NCBI GenBank assembly: GCA_902789725.1
Contig: CADAPC010000013.1
Span: 1-49,314 of the forward strand
Origin: an uncultured Bacteroidales bacterium
Lineage (GTDB): Bacteria > Bacteroidota > Bacteroidia > Bacteroidales > Bacteroidaceae
Direction of reading: 5' to 3'
DNA length: 49,314 nt
Positions 1 to 7,121 of this stretch are shown piece by piece. The stretch's first letter is position 1. Every line of letters starts with the position of its first letter. The position numbers were made by a program, and so were the translations under genes. The notes beneath the pieces are model-generated. The model saw nothing but the letters and a program-made list of their open reading frames with translations. It was not told where the DNA came from and did not search any database.

Positions 1-46
1 TTGCTCCACACAAAAAATCATTTTTCATTACAGAAAAAAGAAAAAT

Positions 47-262
47 ATGGCGAAGTATATCAAGAAAGAGATGCCCGACCTGAACGGAATAGGCAAGACC
101 GGAGCTTATTATCGGATGGAGACCTACCGCAACATTGGAGCGGAGGAGTTCATCGACAAATGCGCCAAACGCGGCGGAGGATTGCAACGCAGTACGCTGG
201 CGGGAATCACACCGGTGTGTGTTGTAGAAGCCTATCGTTGGGATGGGTATGACAACAGATGA
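47..262 (+). pseudogene. HU-like DNA-binding protein, 3'-truncated fragment
   Basis: The 71-codon frame begins MAKYIKKEMPDLNG and continues with AYYRMETYRNIG, EEFIDKCAKR and STLAGI. This is the N-terminal half of the HU/IHF-like DNA-binding proteins that are abundant in Bacteroidales and usually about 120-210 residues long. Resemblance stops at about codon 55; the tail is unlike the family and ends at a TGA. The DNA-contacting beta-arm and the C-terminal half are missing. The break coincides with the perfect 12-bp palindrome CACACCGGTGTG at 208-219. I read it as a gene remnant. A short expressed protein is possible but would lack the dimer saddle. Confidence 0.6.
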
Positions 263-427
263 CAAAGATTTTGCTCAACCAAAGGGCAAAAATGAGAGTG
301 TAGCCGACAGGTACGAACTGAAGCCAAAGACTCCTCTTGTAACCATTATTCACCTTTTTCTCTTCAATTTTTACCTTACAAGCGATTTTTTCTACAATAA
401 AAGATGGAAACATCAAGGAGTTTTGTG

Positions 428-435
428 TACTTTTG
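428..435 (+). promoter_or_regulatory. Bacteroidales -7 promoter box for the 456-1913 gene
   Basis: TACTTTTG matches the TAnnTTTG consensus of the Bacteroidetes primary sigma factor and ends 20 nt before the ATG at 456. No clear TTTG -33 box is seen at the expected distance, so it is a one-element match. Confidence 0.45.
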
Positions 436-455
436 CAAATAAAAACAACAAAACT

Positions 456-1913
456 ATGGCAAAGAAAAGTAAAAATAAGAAGAATGCAGGACAGCAACCG
501 CTGTCGCCAGAGCGGTTTCTGAAAGAGAAAGCAAGAGGGCTGGAGATTGGGAAGTGCTATGTGTCGCGCGACATGAAGAAGTATGGTGAGGGTCACGTGG
601 TGGTAAGCCGTTTGCACAAAGGCGGAAAGGTGAGCGTGGCCTTTTACCTCGTGGATATTTATTGTTTAGGAGTGAAAGACACTTTCTATAAACTTCGAAT
701 GGATGATTACGAGTATGAGAAAATCCTTTGGACATTGCAGTCGGAGAACGTTGAGGAATGCACCTACGAGGAGGCACACAACTGGGTGTATGGTGCCGTG
801 GCTTTTGCCGAAGAGGCTGGCATTCAGCCCCACAAAACCTTCAACTTGACGCAGTACATGCTGAAAGAAGATACAGACGACGTTCCGCTCATGGAGTTTG
901 AGTTCGGAAAGAACGGAAAACATTTTCTTGTGGCTCACAGCAACTTGGAAGCAAGCAAATATCTCCCGACGATGAAGGCGCATCTGGGAGAAAATTTTGA
1001 AGTGCTGATTGAGGATGGTGAAGGCACCTATGATGACGACGACGATGACTTCAACTTCTCAGACATTGAAGACCATCCCTTGTTCAAGACCTATGGTCCC
1101 GACACAGAATACACCTACAAGCATCCGCCTTACCTTCAGGTGCTCACGTTGGAAAACCAATGGCTGGCATCAGAACTATGCAATCCCAAAAATGCCACGG
1201 CACTTAATGACAAACTCATCGACCGCATCTTGGCTCTTCCCCACGAAAGCCTTCGGCGTGACTTGGAGGCACTCATCATGTATCATGTCGGACTGACTTG
1301 TGACCATTTGCCCGAAGAAGACGAATTCAACGGTGTGATTGGCACAGCCACTATGCTGCTGGCCGAAGTGGGCAACGAAGACAGCAGCCTCGATGTGGTG
1401 TTGGAAGTGCTGCGTCAATCACCTGATTTTTACGACTATCACATCAATGATGCAGGGGAGGATATTTTCACCCCCACACTCTACAAGTTAGGCCAGCACC
1501 GTTTAGACAAACTGATGGAATTTGCCAAAGAGGAAGGACTCCACACTTATTGCAAATATCAGGTGTTTCCCGCTGTAGCTCAAGTAGCCATTCGCCAGCC
1601 CGAACGGCGCAAGGAGGTCATCGAGTGGTTCCGTCAGTATCTCCAGTTCGCCACCCAAGCGTTGCCCGAGACAAAAAGTATAGACAGTACTGTGGCAGGT
1701 TTGATGATTTGTGACCTTGTAAATATCCGGGCGAAGGAATTGTTAGACGAAATCCGTGCCTTGTTCGACACAGGTTTGGTCGATTTAGGCTGTTGTGGGA
1801 AATACGAAAGCGTGAAGAGCGACATTCAGCACCCACAATACCCATATATCAACACCGTACATCTTGACATCCACGAACGTTTCGCCCTAATGAGACAACT
1901 TTTTGAGCAGTAA
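456..1913 (+). CDS. Uncharacterised protein, 485 aa, helical C-terminal half
   Basis: The frame is open from 243, but the ATG at 456 is chosen because it follows a promoter box and begins with a basic stretch (AKKSKNKKN). There is no signal peptide or membrane segment, so it is probably cytoplasmic. Residues 1-150 are mixed; an aspartate run (DDDDDD) lies near residue 195. The C-terminal half, from about residue 280, looks like helical repeats (IGTATMLLAEVG, LDVVLEVLRQSP, RRKEVIEWFRQYLQF), reminiscent of DUF1186 or HEAT-like proteins, but I cannot assign the family firmly. It is probably a single-gene unit. Function unknown. Confidence 0.8.
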   Translation: MAKKSKNKKNAGQQPLSPERFLKEKARGLEIGKCYVSRDMKKYGEGHVVVSRLHKGGKVSVAFYLVDIYCLGVKDTFYKLRMDDYEYEKILWTLQSENVEECTYEEAHNWVYGAVAFAEEAGIQPHKTFNLTQYMLKEDTDDVPLMEFEFGKNGKHFLVAHSNLEASKYLPTMKAHLGENFEVLIEDGEGTYDDDDDDFNFSDIEDHPLFKTYGPDTEYTYKHPPYLQVLTLENQWLASELCNPKNATALNDKLIDRILALPHESLRRDLEALIMYHVGLTCDHLPEEDEFNGVIGTATMLLAEVGNEDSSLDVVLEVLRQSPDFYDYHINDAGEDIFTPTLYKLGQHRLDKLMEFAKEEGLHTYCKYQVFPAVAQVAIRQPERRKEVIEWFRQYLQFATQALPETKSIDSTVAGLMICDLVNIRAKELLDEIRALFDTGLVDLGCCGKYESVKSDIQHPQYPYINTVHLDIHERFALMRQLFEQ

Positions 1914-2022
1914 GAAAAGTGTGCATGAGCAAAATTGGCTTCGCTGAAGGTTCGATAGATACGTGGCCAAAAAAAGTCATAAAAAAATAATATATCGTGA
2001 TGGATTATTGAAATAAAATACG

Positions 2023-2030
2023 TACCTTTG
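2023..2030 (+). promoter_or_regulatory. -7 promoter box upstream of superoxide dismutase
   Basis: TACCTTTG is an exact TAnnTTTG match 54 nt before the ATG at 2085, with an A/T-rich spacer upstream. ATTG at 2007-2010 is too close to be a standard -33 element, so the upstream half of the promoter is weak. Confidence 0.5.
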
Positions 2031-2084
2031 TCGGTGGTACTAATATGCACAAAATTATTCACCTCAAATTAGAAAGACAAAGAA

Positions 2085-2672
2085 ATGGAAAAATTTGAAT
2101 TGATGACTTTACCGTACGCAACGGATGCACTGGCACCCGTCATCAGTCAGGGAACTATCAGTTACCATCACGGGAAGCACTTGCAGGCCTACGTAAACAA
2201 CCTGAATGCACTGCTGCCAGGCACCGACTTTGAAGGGATGCCTTTGGTGGACATCGTGAAGAAGGCTGAAGGGGGGGTACAGAACAATGCCGGTCAGATT
2301 TTGAATCATGAACTATACTTTGGTCAGTTCACGGCTCCAAAGGAAAACAATGTGCCCGTAGGGAAAGTGGCAGATGCCATCAAACGTGAATTTGGCTCGT
2401 TCGAGGCATTCAAGGATGAGTTTCAGAAGAAAGGCGGCGCACTTTTTGGCTCAGGATGGGTGTGGCTCTCTGCCGATGCTGAGGGGAAACTCGTTATCAG
2501 CCAAGAGGCGAACGCCGCAAACCCTGTGCAAAAGGGACTGAGACCGCTGTTGACATTCGATGTTTGGGAGCATGCCTACTATCTTGACTACCAGAATCGC
2601 CGTCCAGACCATCTTGCCGCACTGTGGCAAATTGTTGATTGGCTGGTGGTGGAACAACGATATACAGAGTAA
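2085..2672 (+). CDS. sodB: Superoxide dismutase, Fe/Mn family
   Basis: A cytoplasmic enzyme converting superoxide to oxygen and hydrogen peroxide. Its 195 residues match the family length and it closely resembles the Porphyromonas/Bacteroides enzymes. The four metal ligands are visible: His28 (SYHHGKH), His75 (LNHELYF), Asp159 and His163 (FDVWEHAYY). Gln71, four residues before His75, is at the position typical of iron enzymes. Thr157, just before FDVWEH, is at the site where the cambialistic P. gingivalis enzyme has Gly155, so iron preference is plausible (inference). It lies directly upstream of rubrerythrin, making an oxidative-stress pair; the peroxide it produces is a rubrerythrin substrate. 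Confidence 0.95.
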   Translation: MEKFELMTLPYATDALAPVISQGTISYHHGKHLQAYVNNLNALLPGTDFEGMPLVDIVKKAEGGVQNNAGQILNHELYFGQFTAPKENNVPVGKVADAIKREFGSFEAFKDEFQKKGGALFGSGWVWLSADAEGKLVISQEANAANPVQKGLRPLLTFDVWEHAYYLDYQNRRPDHLAALWQIVDWLVVEQRYTE

Positions 2673-2678
2673 TCCATC

Positions 2679-2710
2679 TTTGTTGGAAGGAGAAAGAACC
2701 TGCATATTTG
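2679..2710 (+). promoter_or_regulatory. Promoter of rubrerythrin
   Basis: TTTG at 2679-2682 and CATATTTG at 2703-2710 (one mismatch to TAnnTTTG) are separated by exactly 20 bp, the usual Bacteroidetes spacing. It starts just after the sod stop codon, so rbr can be transcribed independently. The predicted leader is about 50 nt. Confidence 0.55.
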
Positions 2711-2766
2711 CAATTAAAACATCTACAATCATCATTTTTACCAACCTACGTAATTCTACAAACACT

Positions 2767-3306
2767 ATGGCAAAGGAACTGAAAGGCAGCAAGACGGAGG
2801 CGAACCTCTGGGCTGCATTCGCAGGCGAATCGCAAGCGAGAAACAAGTACACATATTATGCGTCGAAGGCGAAGAAGGAAGGATATGAGCAGATTTCAGA
2901 ACTCTTCACCGAGACGGCCAACCAGGAGAAAGAGCATGCCAAACTTTGGTTCAAACTCATTCACGGCGTGGGCAGCACCATTGAGAATCTGAAGGATGCG
3001 GCTCAGGGCGAGAACGATGAGTGGACGAACATGTATCCGCGCATGGCGAAGGAAGCTCGCGAAGAGGGCTTTGACGAAATTGCTGCTCTCTTCGAGGGTG
3101 TGGCAGCCATCGAGAAGGTGCACGAAGAGAAGTACAAGAAACTGCTCCAGAACATTGAGGACGGCATCGTCTTCTCACGCGATGGCGACACCGTCTGGCA
3201 ATGCCGCAACTGTGGCCACATCCACATCGGCAAGCAAGCCCCCGAGGTTTGCCCCGTCTGCAATCACCCTCAGGCCTACTTCGAAGTGAAGAAAGAAAAC
3301 TATTGA
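2767..3306 (+). CDS. rbr: Rubrerythrin
   Basis: A non-haem diiron peroxidase that reduces hydrogen peroxide in anaerobes, taking electrons through its own rubredoxin-like domain. The ATG at 2767 (MAKELKGSK) is preferred over the longer open frame because it matches the family N-terminus and follows a promoter. Residues 1-140 are the ferritin-like domain with Glu21 (AGESQARNKY), Glu54/His57 (QEKEH), Glu99 or Glu100 and Glu116/His119 (AIEKVHEEKY). Residues 143-179 are the rubredoxin domain with Cys146, Cys149, Cys162 and Cys165. At 179 aa it has standard length. It follows sodB with a 94-nt gap. Confidence 0.96.
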   Translation: MAKELKGSKTEANLWAAFAGESQARNKYTYYASKAKKEGYEQISELFTETANQEKEHAKLWFKLIHGVGSTIENLKDAAQGENDEWTNMYPRMAKEAREEGFDEIAALFEGVAAIEKVHEEKYKKLLQNIEDGIVFSRDGDTVWQCRNCGHIHIGKQAPEVCPVCNHPQAYFEVKKENY

Positions 3307-3351
3307 CAGACCTTCCATCTTTTTCAACCATAAACCTCTGCATGTCCGTAT

Positions 3352-3545
3352 TCAGATGGGCCACAGGTTGCACAGGACATCGGCATCAGCCGATATCGCC
3401 TGACCGCCTGGCTGCACCCCAGCGCGGACTGAAATATACCGAGTGGATGTCACAATTGCGCATCGAGGAGGCCAAGCGCATCATCAGCGAGCATCGCGAC
3501 TGGACCAACGAGGCTTTCAAAAATTTACGTTCATCTGTCATCTGA
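3352..3545 (+). pseudogene. Frameshifted AraC-type helix-turn-helix fragment
   Basis: Two reading frames together give parts of an AraC/XylS DNA-binding domain of the kind found in Bacteroidales regulators: QVAQDIGISRYRLTAWL (about 3364-3414) and, one frame away, GLKYTEWMSQLRIEEAKR followed by IISEHRDWTNEAF (about 3430-3522). The shift lies near 3415-3428. The N-terminal sensor part and the second half of the HTH domain are absent. The 3' end runs into the minus-strand terminator hairpin. It is a decayed remnant left between rbr and the SRP/tRNA unit. Confidence 0.65.
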
Positions 3546-3578
3546 AAGAAAGTTTTCAGGTTGACGGATGAACGTGAA
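3518..3578 (-). terminator. Long hairpin terminator after tRNA-Thr
   Basis: Arms at 3524-3547 and 3554-3578 form a nearly perfect stem of about 24 bp with a 6-nt loop. Read on the minus strand, it is followed by a T run (3519-3523). It sits just after the tRNA-Thr 3' end and closes the SRP RNA/tRNA transcript; it could also stop rbr transcripts from the other side. The stem is much longer than a typical intrinsic terminator and could be a dispersed palindromic repeat. Confidence 0.65.
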
Positions 3579-3584
3579 CTTTTG

Positions 3585-3658
3585 AGCCTCTTGTCGGATT
3601 CGAACCAACGACCCCGAGATTACAAATCACGTGCTCTGGCCAACTGAGCTAAAGAGGC
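3585..3658 (-). tRNA. tRNA-Thr (anticodon TGT)
   Basis: On the minus strand the 74-nt sequence folds as a cloverleaf: acceptor GCCTCTT/AAGAGGC with discriminator T, D-arm GCTC/GAGC, anticodon loop TTTGTAA, and T-arm with TTCGAAT. The anticodon TGT reads ACA and related Thr codons. The anticodon stem has one T-T mismatch (third pair). CCA is not encoded. The 5' end lies 5 nt from the 3' end of the SRP RNA, so the two are probably one transcript separated by RNase P. Confidence 0.93.
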
Positions 3659-3663
3659 GGGGT

Positions 3664-3760
3664 GGGTAAGCTGACTACATCGCGCCGCTACAACCTTGTA
3701 CCCTTGCTGCGGTCAAGCCCTGGGGGAATTCCAAAGGAGCTGGCCGTATAGGACTTACCC
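3664..3760 (-). ncRNA. ffs: Signal recognition particle RNA (4.5S, small bacterial type)
   Basis: The minus-strand RNA of about 97 nt has a closing helix GGGTAAG/CTTACCC. Its apical part, CAGGGCTTGACCGCAGCAAG, fits the conserved SRP domain IV pattern: a CAGG side, a short capped helix, then a GCAGC side. A 3' segment CGATGTAG precedes the closing helix as in E. coli 4.5S RNA. It binds the Ffh M domain, and ffh starts 0.9 kb away on the other strand. A promoter lies about 75 nt upstream (3833-3864) and tRNA-Thr follows by 5 nt. The exact 5' end is uncertain because the predicted start site leaves a leader of about 65 nt. Confidence 0.85.
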
Positions 3761-3832
3761 ATGATGTGACGAACTCCATTTCCTTGCTCACGAATACTCG
3801 CAGCATTTGGTCTGGTTTTCGTTTTGCGGGTG

Positions 3833-3864
3833 CAAAGGTAGGGCTTTTTTAGAAAGTAACCAAA
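3833..3864 (-). promoter_or_regulatory. Promoter of the SRP RNA / tRNA-Thr unit
   Basis: On the minus strand TTTG (3861-3864), a 20-bp spacer and TACCTTTG (3833-3840) give a perfect Bacteroidetes promoter. Transcription would start near 3826 and run left through SRP RNA and tRNA-Thr. Confidence 0.75.
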
Positions 3865-3935
3865 CTTTTTCGTAAAAAAACTATACTGTATACAACAATT
3901 TCGCCTTTCTTCATTCATTATTTCTAATTTTTCCG

Positions 3936-3943
3936 TAACTTTG
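3936..3943 (+). promoter_or_regulatory. -7 promoter box immediately upstream of dedA
   Basis: TAACTTTG is an exact TAnnTTTG match, and only 8 nt lie between its last base and the dedA ATG. The mRNA would therefore be leaderless or nearly so. No -33 TTTG is visible at the standard spacing. Confidence 0.5.
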
Positions 3944-3951
3944 CAGCCATT

Positions 3952-4584
3952 ATGGAAGAAATTATCCTCAATCTCACTAATGGCGCACTTGACAATCTGA
4001 ACTACGGATGGGTCATTTTGTTCATGGCCATCGAAAGTTCGTTCATCCCTTTCCCCTCGGAAGTAGTCATGATCCCTGCGGCTTACATGGCTGCAGAAAC
4101 AGGGGAAATGTCCTACCCCATGATTATTTTGTGCGGCACGCTGGGTGCCCTCATCGGAGCGTTGGTCAACTACGGTCTCTCCTACTCGCTTGGCCGCCCC
4201 ATTGTCTATGCTTTTGCTAATAGCCGCTTTGGTCATGTGTGTCTGATTGACGCAGAAAAAGTAGAAAAAGCGGAACAGTATTTTGATAAGCGAGGTGCTA
4301 TTTCGACGCTGATTGGCCGAATGATTCCTGCCATACGGCAGCTCATCAGCATTCCAGCAGGTTTGGCAAAGATGAACCTGCTGTCCTTCTGTCTCTACAC
4401 TTCTTTAGGTGCAGGACTTTGGAATGCCATTTTGGTAGGCATCGGAGCGGCTTTCCATTCCACCATGCCCAAGCAGGAGTTGATAGACATCATTGCACAT
4501 TATTCCCACATCATCGGCATTGCCGCCATTGTCATTGTGATGGTAATCATCGCATACCTCATCTATAAAGGAGTAAAGAAATAA
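3952..4584 (+). CDS. DedA family membrane protein
   Basis: An inner-membrane protein of 210 aa, the usual size for the DedA/SNARE-associated (VTT) family, whose members act in polyprenyl-phosphate or phospholipid translocation and membrane homeostasis. Visible signs are several hydrophobic segments and the family patterns FIPFPSE (about residues 31-37) and GRMIPAIRQLISIPAG (about 122-137), with the conserved glycines and arginines. It ends with a hydrophobic helix and a basic tail (YKGVKK). It lies 67 nt before ffh and could be co-transcribed. Its substrate cannot be told from sequence. Confidence 0.92.
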   Translation: MEEIILNLTNGALDNLNYGWVILFMAIESSFIPFPSEVVMIPAAYMAAETGEMSYPMIILCGTLGALIGALVNYGLSYSLGRPIVYAFANSRFGHVCLIDAEKVEKAEQYFDKRGAISTLIGRMIPAIRQLISIPAGLAKMNLLSFCLYTSLGAGLWNAILVGIGAAFHSTMPKQELIDIIAHYSHIIGIAAIVIVMVIIAYLIYKGVKK

Positions 4585-4651
4585 AAGAAACAAGGTGCAA
4601 GGCCGGTTTTTTTCCAAAGGCTTTGTTCACACACATTAATATATATAGAAT

Positions 4652-6004
4652 ATGTTTGAAAACCTGAGTGAAAGACTGGAGCGGTCTTTCAAGATACTGA
4701 AAGGTGAAGGTAAAATCACCGAAATCAATGTAGCCGAAACGCTGAAAGACGTGCGCAAGGCACTTCTCGAAGCAGACGTGAACTACAAGGTGGCCAAGAC
4801 GTTCACCGACACTGTGAAGCAGAAGGCACTCGGACAGAATGTGCTCACAGCCGTAAAGCCTGGCCAGATGATGGTCAAGATTGTGCACGACGAGTTGGCC
4901 GCATTGATGGGAGGACAAGCCTCAGAGCTAAACCTAACAGGTCGCCCTACTGTCATTCTGATGTCAGGTTTGAACGGTGCAGGTAAAACGACCATGTCGG
5001 GTAAGTTGGCTTTGCGTCTGAAGACACAAAACCACAAAAAGCCGCTCTTGGCTGCCTGCGACACGTTCCGTCCGGCAGCTATGGAGCAGTTACGTGTGCT
5101 GGCCGAGCAGGTGCAAGTGCCTTGCTATTTGGAAGAAGGTGCAACCGACCCCATCGCAGTGGCTCAACATGCCATTCAGGAAGCTAAAACCAAGGGTTAT
5201 GACGTGGTGATTGTCGATACGGCAGGACGCCAGTCCATTGACGAGGAACTGATGCAGCAGATTGAACAAATCAAGGCAGCGGTCAACCCTCATGAAACCC
5301 TGCTTGTAGTTGATGCCATGACCGGTCAGGATGCCGTGAACACAGCCAAGACCTTCAATGAACGATTAGACATCGATGGTGTGATTCTCACCAAACTGGA
5401 TGGCGACACCCGTGGTGGTGCAGCCCTATCCATCCGCACCGTCGTGACCAAACCCATCAAGTTTGTGGGTACGGGCGAAAAGATGGAGGCACTCGATGTG
5501 TTCCACCCAGAACGCATGGCCGACCGCATTCTTGGAATGGGCGACATCGTGTCGTTTGTAGAACGCGCCCAGATGCAGTTTGACGAGGAAGAAGCCAAAC
5601 GATTGGAGAAGAAGATTGCCAAGAACAAGTTCGACTACAACGACTTCCTGGGTCAGATTAATCAAATCAAGAAGATGGGCAACATCAAAGACCTGGCTTC
5701 GATGATACCCGGTGTGGGAAAGGCCATTAAGGACATTGACATTGATGACAATGCTTTCAAGTCGGTGGAGGCCATGATTGGCTCTATGACTCCCTATGAA
5801 CGTGAGCACCCTGAGTGCATCAACATGTCGCGCAAGCAACGCATTGCCAAGGGTTCTGGCAACTCCATTGACGAGGTGAATCGCATCACGAAGCAATTTG
5901 AGCAAATGCGCAAAATAATGCGCCAAATGACCAACCCAAAGATGGCTCAGGCGATGGCCCAGATGCAACGGATGAGGAGTGGATTCAAAGGTGGAAAATT
6001 TTAA
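4652..6004 (+). CDS. ffh: Signal recognition particle protein Ffh
   Basis: The SRP54 GTPase binds SRP RNA and signal sequences and delivers ribosomes to FtsY at the inner membrane. Residues 1-90 form the helical N domain. The G domain shows GLNGAGKTT (106-114), DTFRPAA (137-143), DTAGR (189-193) and TKLDGD (247-252). The Met-rich M domain covers about 330-450, with the RNA-binding region near MSRKQRIAKGSGNS and methionines continuing to the end. At 450 aa it is of normal length. The start region is A/T-rich with no Shine-Dalgarno. Its RNA partner is encoded divergently nearby, and folD follows by 15 nt. Confidence 0.98.
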   Translation: MFENLSERLERSFKILKGEGKITEINVAETLKDVRKALLEADVNYKVAKTFTDTVKQKALGQNVLTAVKPGQMMVKIVHDELAALMGGQASELNLTGRPTVILMSGLNGAGKTTMSGKLALRLKTQNHKKPLLAACDTFRPAAMEQLRVLAEQVQVPCYLEEGATDPIAVAQHAIQEAKTKGYDVVIVDTAGRQSIDEELMQQIEQIKAAVNPHETLLVVDAMTGQDAVNTAKTFNERLDIDGVILTKLDGDTRGGAALSIRTVVTKPIKFVGTGEKMEALDVFHPERMADRILGMGDIVSFVERAQMQFDEEEAKRLEKKIAKNKFDYNDFLGQINQIKKMGNIKDLASMIPGVGKAIKDIDIDDNAFKSVEAMIGSMTPYEREHPECINMSRKQRIAKGSGNSIDEVNRITKQFEQMRKIMRQMTNPKMAQAMAQMQRMRSGFKGGKF

Positions 6005-6019
6005 GGACTATTCGATTAT

Positions 6020-6898
6020 ATGACTCTGATTGACGGAAAATCAACTGCAGCAGCCATCAAAGCTGAAATAGCAGAAGAAGTGAAAAGAATTGTGGAAGCG
6101 GGAGGCAAACGTCCTCATCTTGCAGCCATCCTTGTAGGCCACGATGGGGGCAGTGAGACGTATGTGAAGAACAAAGTGTTGGCATGCGAGGCATGTGGAT
6201 TCACTTCCACCCTTCTTCGTTTTGAAGACAACATCACAGAGGCTTTCTTACTGGAGCAGGTGGACAAACTCAACAAAGATGCCGACGTGGATGGTTTCAT
6301 CGTGCAACTTCCGCTGCCCAAACACATATCTGAACAAAAAGTGATTGAAGCCATCGACTACCGCAAGGATGTGGACGGATTCCACCCCATCAACGTGGGG
6401 CGCATGGCCATTGGACTCCCCTGCTACGTATCGGCCACTCCATTAGGTATTATCACTTTGCTGAAACGTTACAACATCGAAACCAGCGGCAAGAAATGTG
6501 TCATCTTAGGACGCTCGAACATTGTCGGCAAGCCTATGGCTCAGCTGATGATGCAGAAGCAATATGGCGACAGCACGGTGACGGTTTGCCACAGCCGCTC
6601 GAAGACCTTGAAGGAAGAGTGCCAACAGGCCGACATCATCATTGCCGCTATAGGCCAACCTAATTTTGTCACAGCCGACATGGTGAAAGAGGGGGCTGTC
6701 ATTATCGATGTGGGCACTACCCGTGTTCCTGATTCCACTCGAAAAACAGGTTTCCGGCTTAATGGCGACGTGGATTTCGAGCATGTTTCGCCCAAGTGTT
6801 CGTTCATCACTCCCGTTCCCGGAGGCGTGGGTCCCATGACCATTTGTTCCCTGATGAAGAACACACTCAGTGCAGGAAAGAAAGAATTTTATAAATAA
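6020..6898 (+). CDS. folD: Methylenetetrahydrofolate dehydrogenase / cyclohydrolase
   Basis: A bifunctional cytoplasmic enzyme of one-carbon metabolism converting 5,10-methylene-THF to 10-formyl-THF. At 292 aa it has family length. Visible motifs are YVKNK (about residues 52-56, with the catalytic Lys), VQLPLPKH (95-102), the nucleotide-binding stretch GRSNIVGKP (about 163-171) and [11 protein letters not shown] near the C-terminus. It starts 15 nt after ffh, so the two are probably one transcript. The region after it holds the tRNA-His promoter and no terminator that I can see. Confidence 0.97.
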   Translation: MTLIDGKSTAAAIKAEIAEEVKRIVEAGGKRPHLAAILVGHDGGSETYVKNKVLACEACGFTSTLLRFEDNITEAFLLEQVDKLNKDADVDGFIVQLPLPKHISEQKVIEAIDYRKDVDGFHPINVGRMAIGLPCYVSATPLGIITLLKRYNIETSGKKCVILGRSNIVGKPMAQLMMQKQYGDSTVTVCHSRSKTLKEECQQADIIIAAIGQPNFVTADMVKEGAVIIDVGTTRVPDSTRKTGFRLNGDVDFEHVSPKCSFITPVPGGVGPMTICSLMKNTLSAGKKEFYK

Positions 6899-6920
6899 TT
6901 TGTAAATTCTTCTCATTTTA

Positions 6921-6952
6921 TTTGGTCAATCCAATAAAAGTCCCTACCTTTG
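6921..6952 (+). promoter_or_regulatory. Promoter of tRNA-His
   Basis: TTTG (6921-6924), a 20-bp spacer and TACCTTTG (6945-6952) make a full consensus Bacteroidetes promoter. It is the only strong promoter visible before either tRNA-His or uxaC. Confidence 0.75.
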
Positions 6953-6981
6953 CACTCGCAAACAGGGACAACCCTCTACAT

Positions 6982-7056
6982 GGTGGATGTAGTTCAGTTG
7001 GTTAGAGCGTCAGATTGTGGTTCTGAATGTCGTGGGTTCGAGTCCCACCCTCCACC
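6982..7056 (+). tRNA. tRNA-His (anticodon GTG)
   Basis: The cloverleaf shows G-1 (6982) opposite C73, which is specific to tRNA-His, anticodon stem TCAGA/TCTGA with loop TTGTGGT (anticodon 7017-7019), and T-arm GTGGG-TTCGAGT-CCCAC. Acceptor pair 6-67 is T-C, a mismatch; the other pairs are Watson-Crick. The genome carries CC but not the final A of CCA. It is followed 14 nt later by a hairpin with a T run and then uxaC. Confidence 0.92.
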
Positions 7057-7070
7057 CCTAAAATTGTGAA

Positions 7071-7098
7071 GCGAGAATTGAAAGATTCTCGCTTTTTT
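7071..7098 (+). terminator. Intrinsic terminator between tRNA-His and uxaC
   Basis: GCGAGAAT (7071-7078) and ATTCTCGC (7085-7092) pair perfectly with a 6-nt loop and are followed by six T. Only 23 nt separate the T run from the uxaC ATG. It may end the tRNA transcript or act as an attenuator for uxaC. Confidence 0.8.
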
Positions 7099-7121
7099 GT
7101 TAAAAACCAAAACCATATCCT

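Noticed and set aside
3688..4236. 182-codon minus-strand open frame over SRP RNA and dedA
   Set aside because: Its C-terminal part is translated SRP RNA and its N-terminal part is antisense dedA.
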